From Serinus canaria (taxonomy: Eukaryota > Chordata > Aves > Passeriformes > Fringillidae): DNA of 64,000 nucleotides. The notes under the pieces were generated by a model. It was given only the letters and a program-made list of their open reading frames with translations, was not told the origin of the DNA and did no database searches. Below are positions 61,800 to 64,000 of the stretch, piece after piece (the stretch's first letter is position 1; every line of letters begins with the position of its first letter). The position numbers and the translations under genes were made by a program. The stretch is taken from positions 46,543,174 to 46,607,173 of the forward strand of contig NC_066315.1 in assembly GCF_022539315.1 (NCBI RefSeq), in the 5' to 3' direction.

Positions 61800-64000
61800 G
61801 TAGTGTATGGGAGGGGAAAGGGCACCTGGCCTGCACAGGAATCACCATTAAAATGACGAATAAGAAAATGTGACTTGAGTGGTGAAAAATTCAGTTGCCA
61901 CCTAATGTCCAGTTGCAGTTTGCCATAAAGCAAATGGATGGCTACTTATCCTAGGGCTCAGTCTGAGTCTGATCTAAAACGATGTTGCTAGATGTAGTAG
62001 TCTGCAGCAGCTGCAACGCATTGGTGTCACTGAATCTTATCTTCCAGTCTGAGTTTGCATCTGCATTTCCCAGAAGCTATGTCTCCAGCTGTTGTCATGG
62101 AACTGCTTAAATTAAACTAGTTTAAGATGAATCTCTTGTGTTTTTCTACTAAAACTACTCCATCAATATGCTCCTGCAGTGAAGAGTGAAAATAACTTAA
62201 TGTTGTCCGGTTTAATGAAGTAAAGGAAATATAACAATATAAAGGTGGAGAGGAATGCATTTAGATTTTTTTTTTTTTTAATGGACAAAAGGATGCTGAT
62301 CCAAGGACCTTGCAGTTTTTAAACAGAATGTGAAATGTACAGAAGCCTGGTTTGTAAAATGTCAGCCTCAGCAAGAAGGAAAGGAAATGAGCATAAGCAG
62401 CACATTGTTTCTCTGTGGTCTTGAATGGACTACATTTGTGGGGGTTTAAGTTTCCCAAGGGAAAATATGTGCTGTTTCTATAACAGTGTCCTGCTACTAA
62501 TCCCTGCTTACAAGACATCTGTGTTGTACTGTTTGTGTATATAGGATATATTTATATGCTTCTATTGCTTTTTTTTTTCTTCCCCTAAGCTATGGTAGGA
62601 ATTATAGCACTTTTTCACTAAAGAACCATTTAATATATGATTTCCCAACAATATTGCTTCCTCCTTTGTTATCTGTTGTACCTGTGTTTAAACTGGAAAG
62701 ACAAAGCACTACACTGCCCAATTTTCAACATGCATTTTCGTAAATAAATGAACTCCGTGGTCTCAGCCATGTCTGCTCAGGAGCATGTTCAGTTTGAAGA
62801 ACTGCTCTTAGCTGAAAGAGACCAGGGTGTGCAAATTGATGCAAAGAGGCAGGCCTGTGACAGGTGTTGGAAGAATCCTTGCAAGGTGAGGAGGTGAAGT
62901 TTTGCAGTGACTTCTTTTCTGAAGTGCTGACAGCTGGTTTTCCTGTTTGCCTGAGTCATCTGTAATAAACGGTTTTACTTCTTATCTCAGTCGTGACCTT
63001 TATGCCACTTCCTTCATGAGCCAGCAGTATTTTCCATCAGGTAAGGCAGGTCAATACAGCCTCACCCCACAGCCTGGAAGCATCAATCACAGATCAAGCA
63101 TTAGAGTGTTCACAGAAGTTTCAAAATAAACAGTCTCTGCTCAATGGGTTCCCGATCCCAGATGAATGGAATGTACTCAGGCAGCCAAGCAGAAGTACAG
63201 GCAAAGAGAGAAGAGCAGAGAAAGCCCTAGGTGGACATCATCCATTTCATACTTACTACTGGGAGGAGTCTGAGTGGGAATTTTTCCATTTTGTACCCAT
63301 AGGAAACAGGATTTTTTGTATTAGAGTGGAGGTCCATGAAGAACTATTCACTAGGGGTTTAAGTACTGTCAGCATGAAGGGGAGAGGAAGGCATGGCAAG
63401 TGCAGTTTTGAGGGAGCTGAAAGAATCAGTGACAGTGGCAAAGATAACAAGGCAAATATACCATTAGATGTGGGCAGCAAATAGTGCTATACAGCTGATG
63501 CTATAATTTGACTGAGATTCGTGTGTTCCACTTGCTCATTCTTCTGACTTCCCCTTCCCTGAAATTATCCTTGACTTTTAAAATTGCCTGAGTTCAACAG
63601 TCATTTCATATTACAAAAATTCACATAGAAAACTCACTTGACATTCACATCTGCAACGTTAAAAGAAGTAACTTCAGCTCAAACAGCAAGGCTCCTTTCA
63701 AGCAATGTCGATTTCTTTTTTGTGATGCAAGAGTCAGAACTCTAATTTATCTTCCCGCACCAAGACTGCTTGTCAGTATTTTGGCACAAGAAAATGACTT
63801 AATTCCTGAAATGGAGCCATTTCACTTTCTTATCTTTAAAAATATTATTAAGAACAAAGCAAGCTGGCAACAGCCATCATCCTTTCACAACAAGTTATGA
63901 GGTAGACGCAGAACATGATGAAAACACTTGTCACATTGCTTTGACATGCCAAGCATATTTAAATCCTACCAACTAAGGCCTAATCTCCTGGCAAACAGTT
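61800..64000 (+). other. NPSR1: NPSR1 intron 2, 5' part
   Basis: The donor GTAGTG is clear. I searched both strands for the next exon (TM2-TM3 with the conserved Cys and the DRY-type motif) and did not find it. No transposon or RNA gene is recognised, only short T-runs (62267 and 62571). The intron continues beyond the window. Confidence 0.85.

Noticed and set aside
61800..61873. Extension of the exon 2 frame by 24 codons to a stop
   Set aside because: It is read-through into intron 2 past a good donor and is not part of the conserved receptor.

Overview
The window is nuclear DNA from a vertebrate, most likely a bird. Three signs support this: CR1 LINE fragments with the typical 3' end, LTRs that match common avian endogenous-retrovirus families, and long T/G-rich low-complexity tracts of the kind frequent in songbird genomes. 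A neoavian bird, plausibly a passerine, is my inference and is not proven. There is no prokaryotic organisation. Nearly all of the many short open frames are chance frames in AT-rich non-coding DNA.

One protein-coding gene is clear: the 5' part of the neuropeptide S receptor gene (NPSR1, a class A GPCR) on the + strand. Coding exon 1 (48974-49120) encodes the 49-residue extracellular N-terminus. Intron 1 is about 12.5 kb. Coding exon 2 (61667-61799) encodes TM1, intracellular loop 1 and the start of TM2. The next exon lies beyond position 64000, so the gene is truncated by the window. The phases agree: exon 1 ends in phase 0, and exon 2 ends after the first base of a codon.

The first 48 kb appear to be the intergenic region upstream of NPSR1. 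In human the upstream neighbour is BMPER, but no BMPER exon is recognised here. By region: 1-9570 unique sequence; 9571-9953 a sense-orientation CR1; 15464-17062 two independent antisense CR1 fragments; 17176-17760 a perfect hairpin, a 9-bp tandem repeat and a T/G-rich tract; 20513-22930 two different avian ERV LTRs; 22931-38180 unique AT-rich DNA with microsatellites; 38180-41995 a decayed betaretrovirus-like (class II) endogenous retrovirus on the - strand. That provirus keeps an LTR, a primer-binding site and protease, RT, RNase H, integrase and env-like remnants, but gag is missing. From 42483 to 48840 there is a small CR1 scrap, a GC-richer patch with a long but unrecognised ORF, and unique sequence up to NPSR1.

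I found no RNA genes, no CRISPR and no novel system. The most useful leads are the NPSR1 gene start (including a possible upstream 5'UTR splice acceptor), the gag-deleted provirus with an intact RNase H frame, and several perfect inverted repeats that known elements do not explain.
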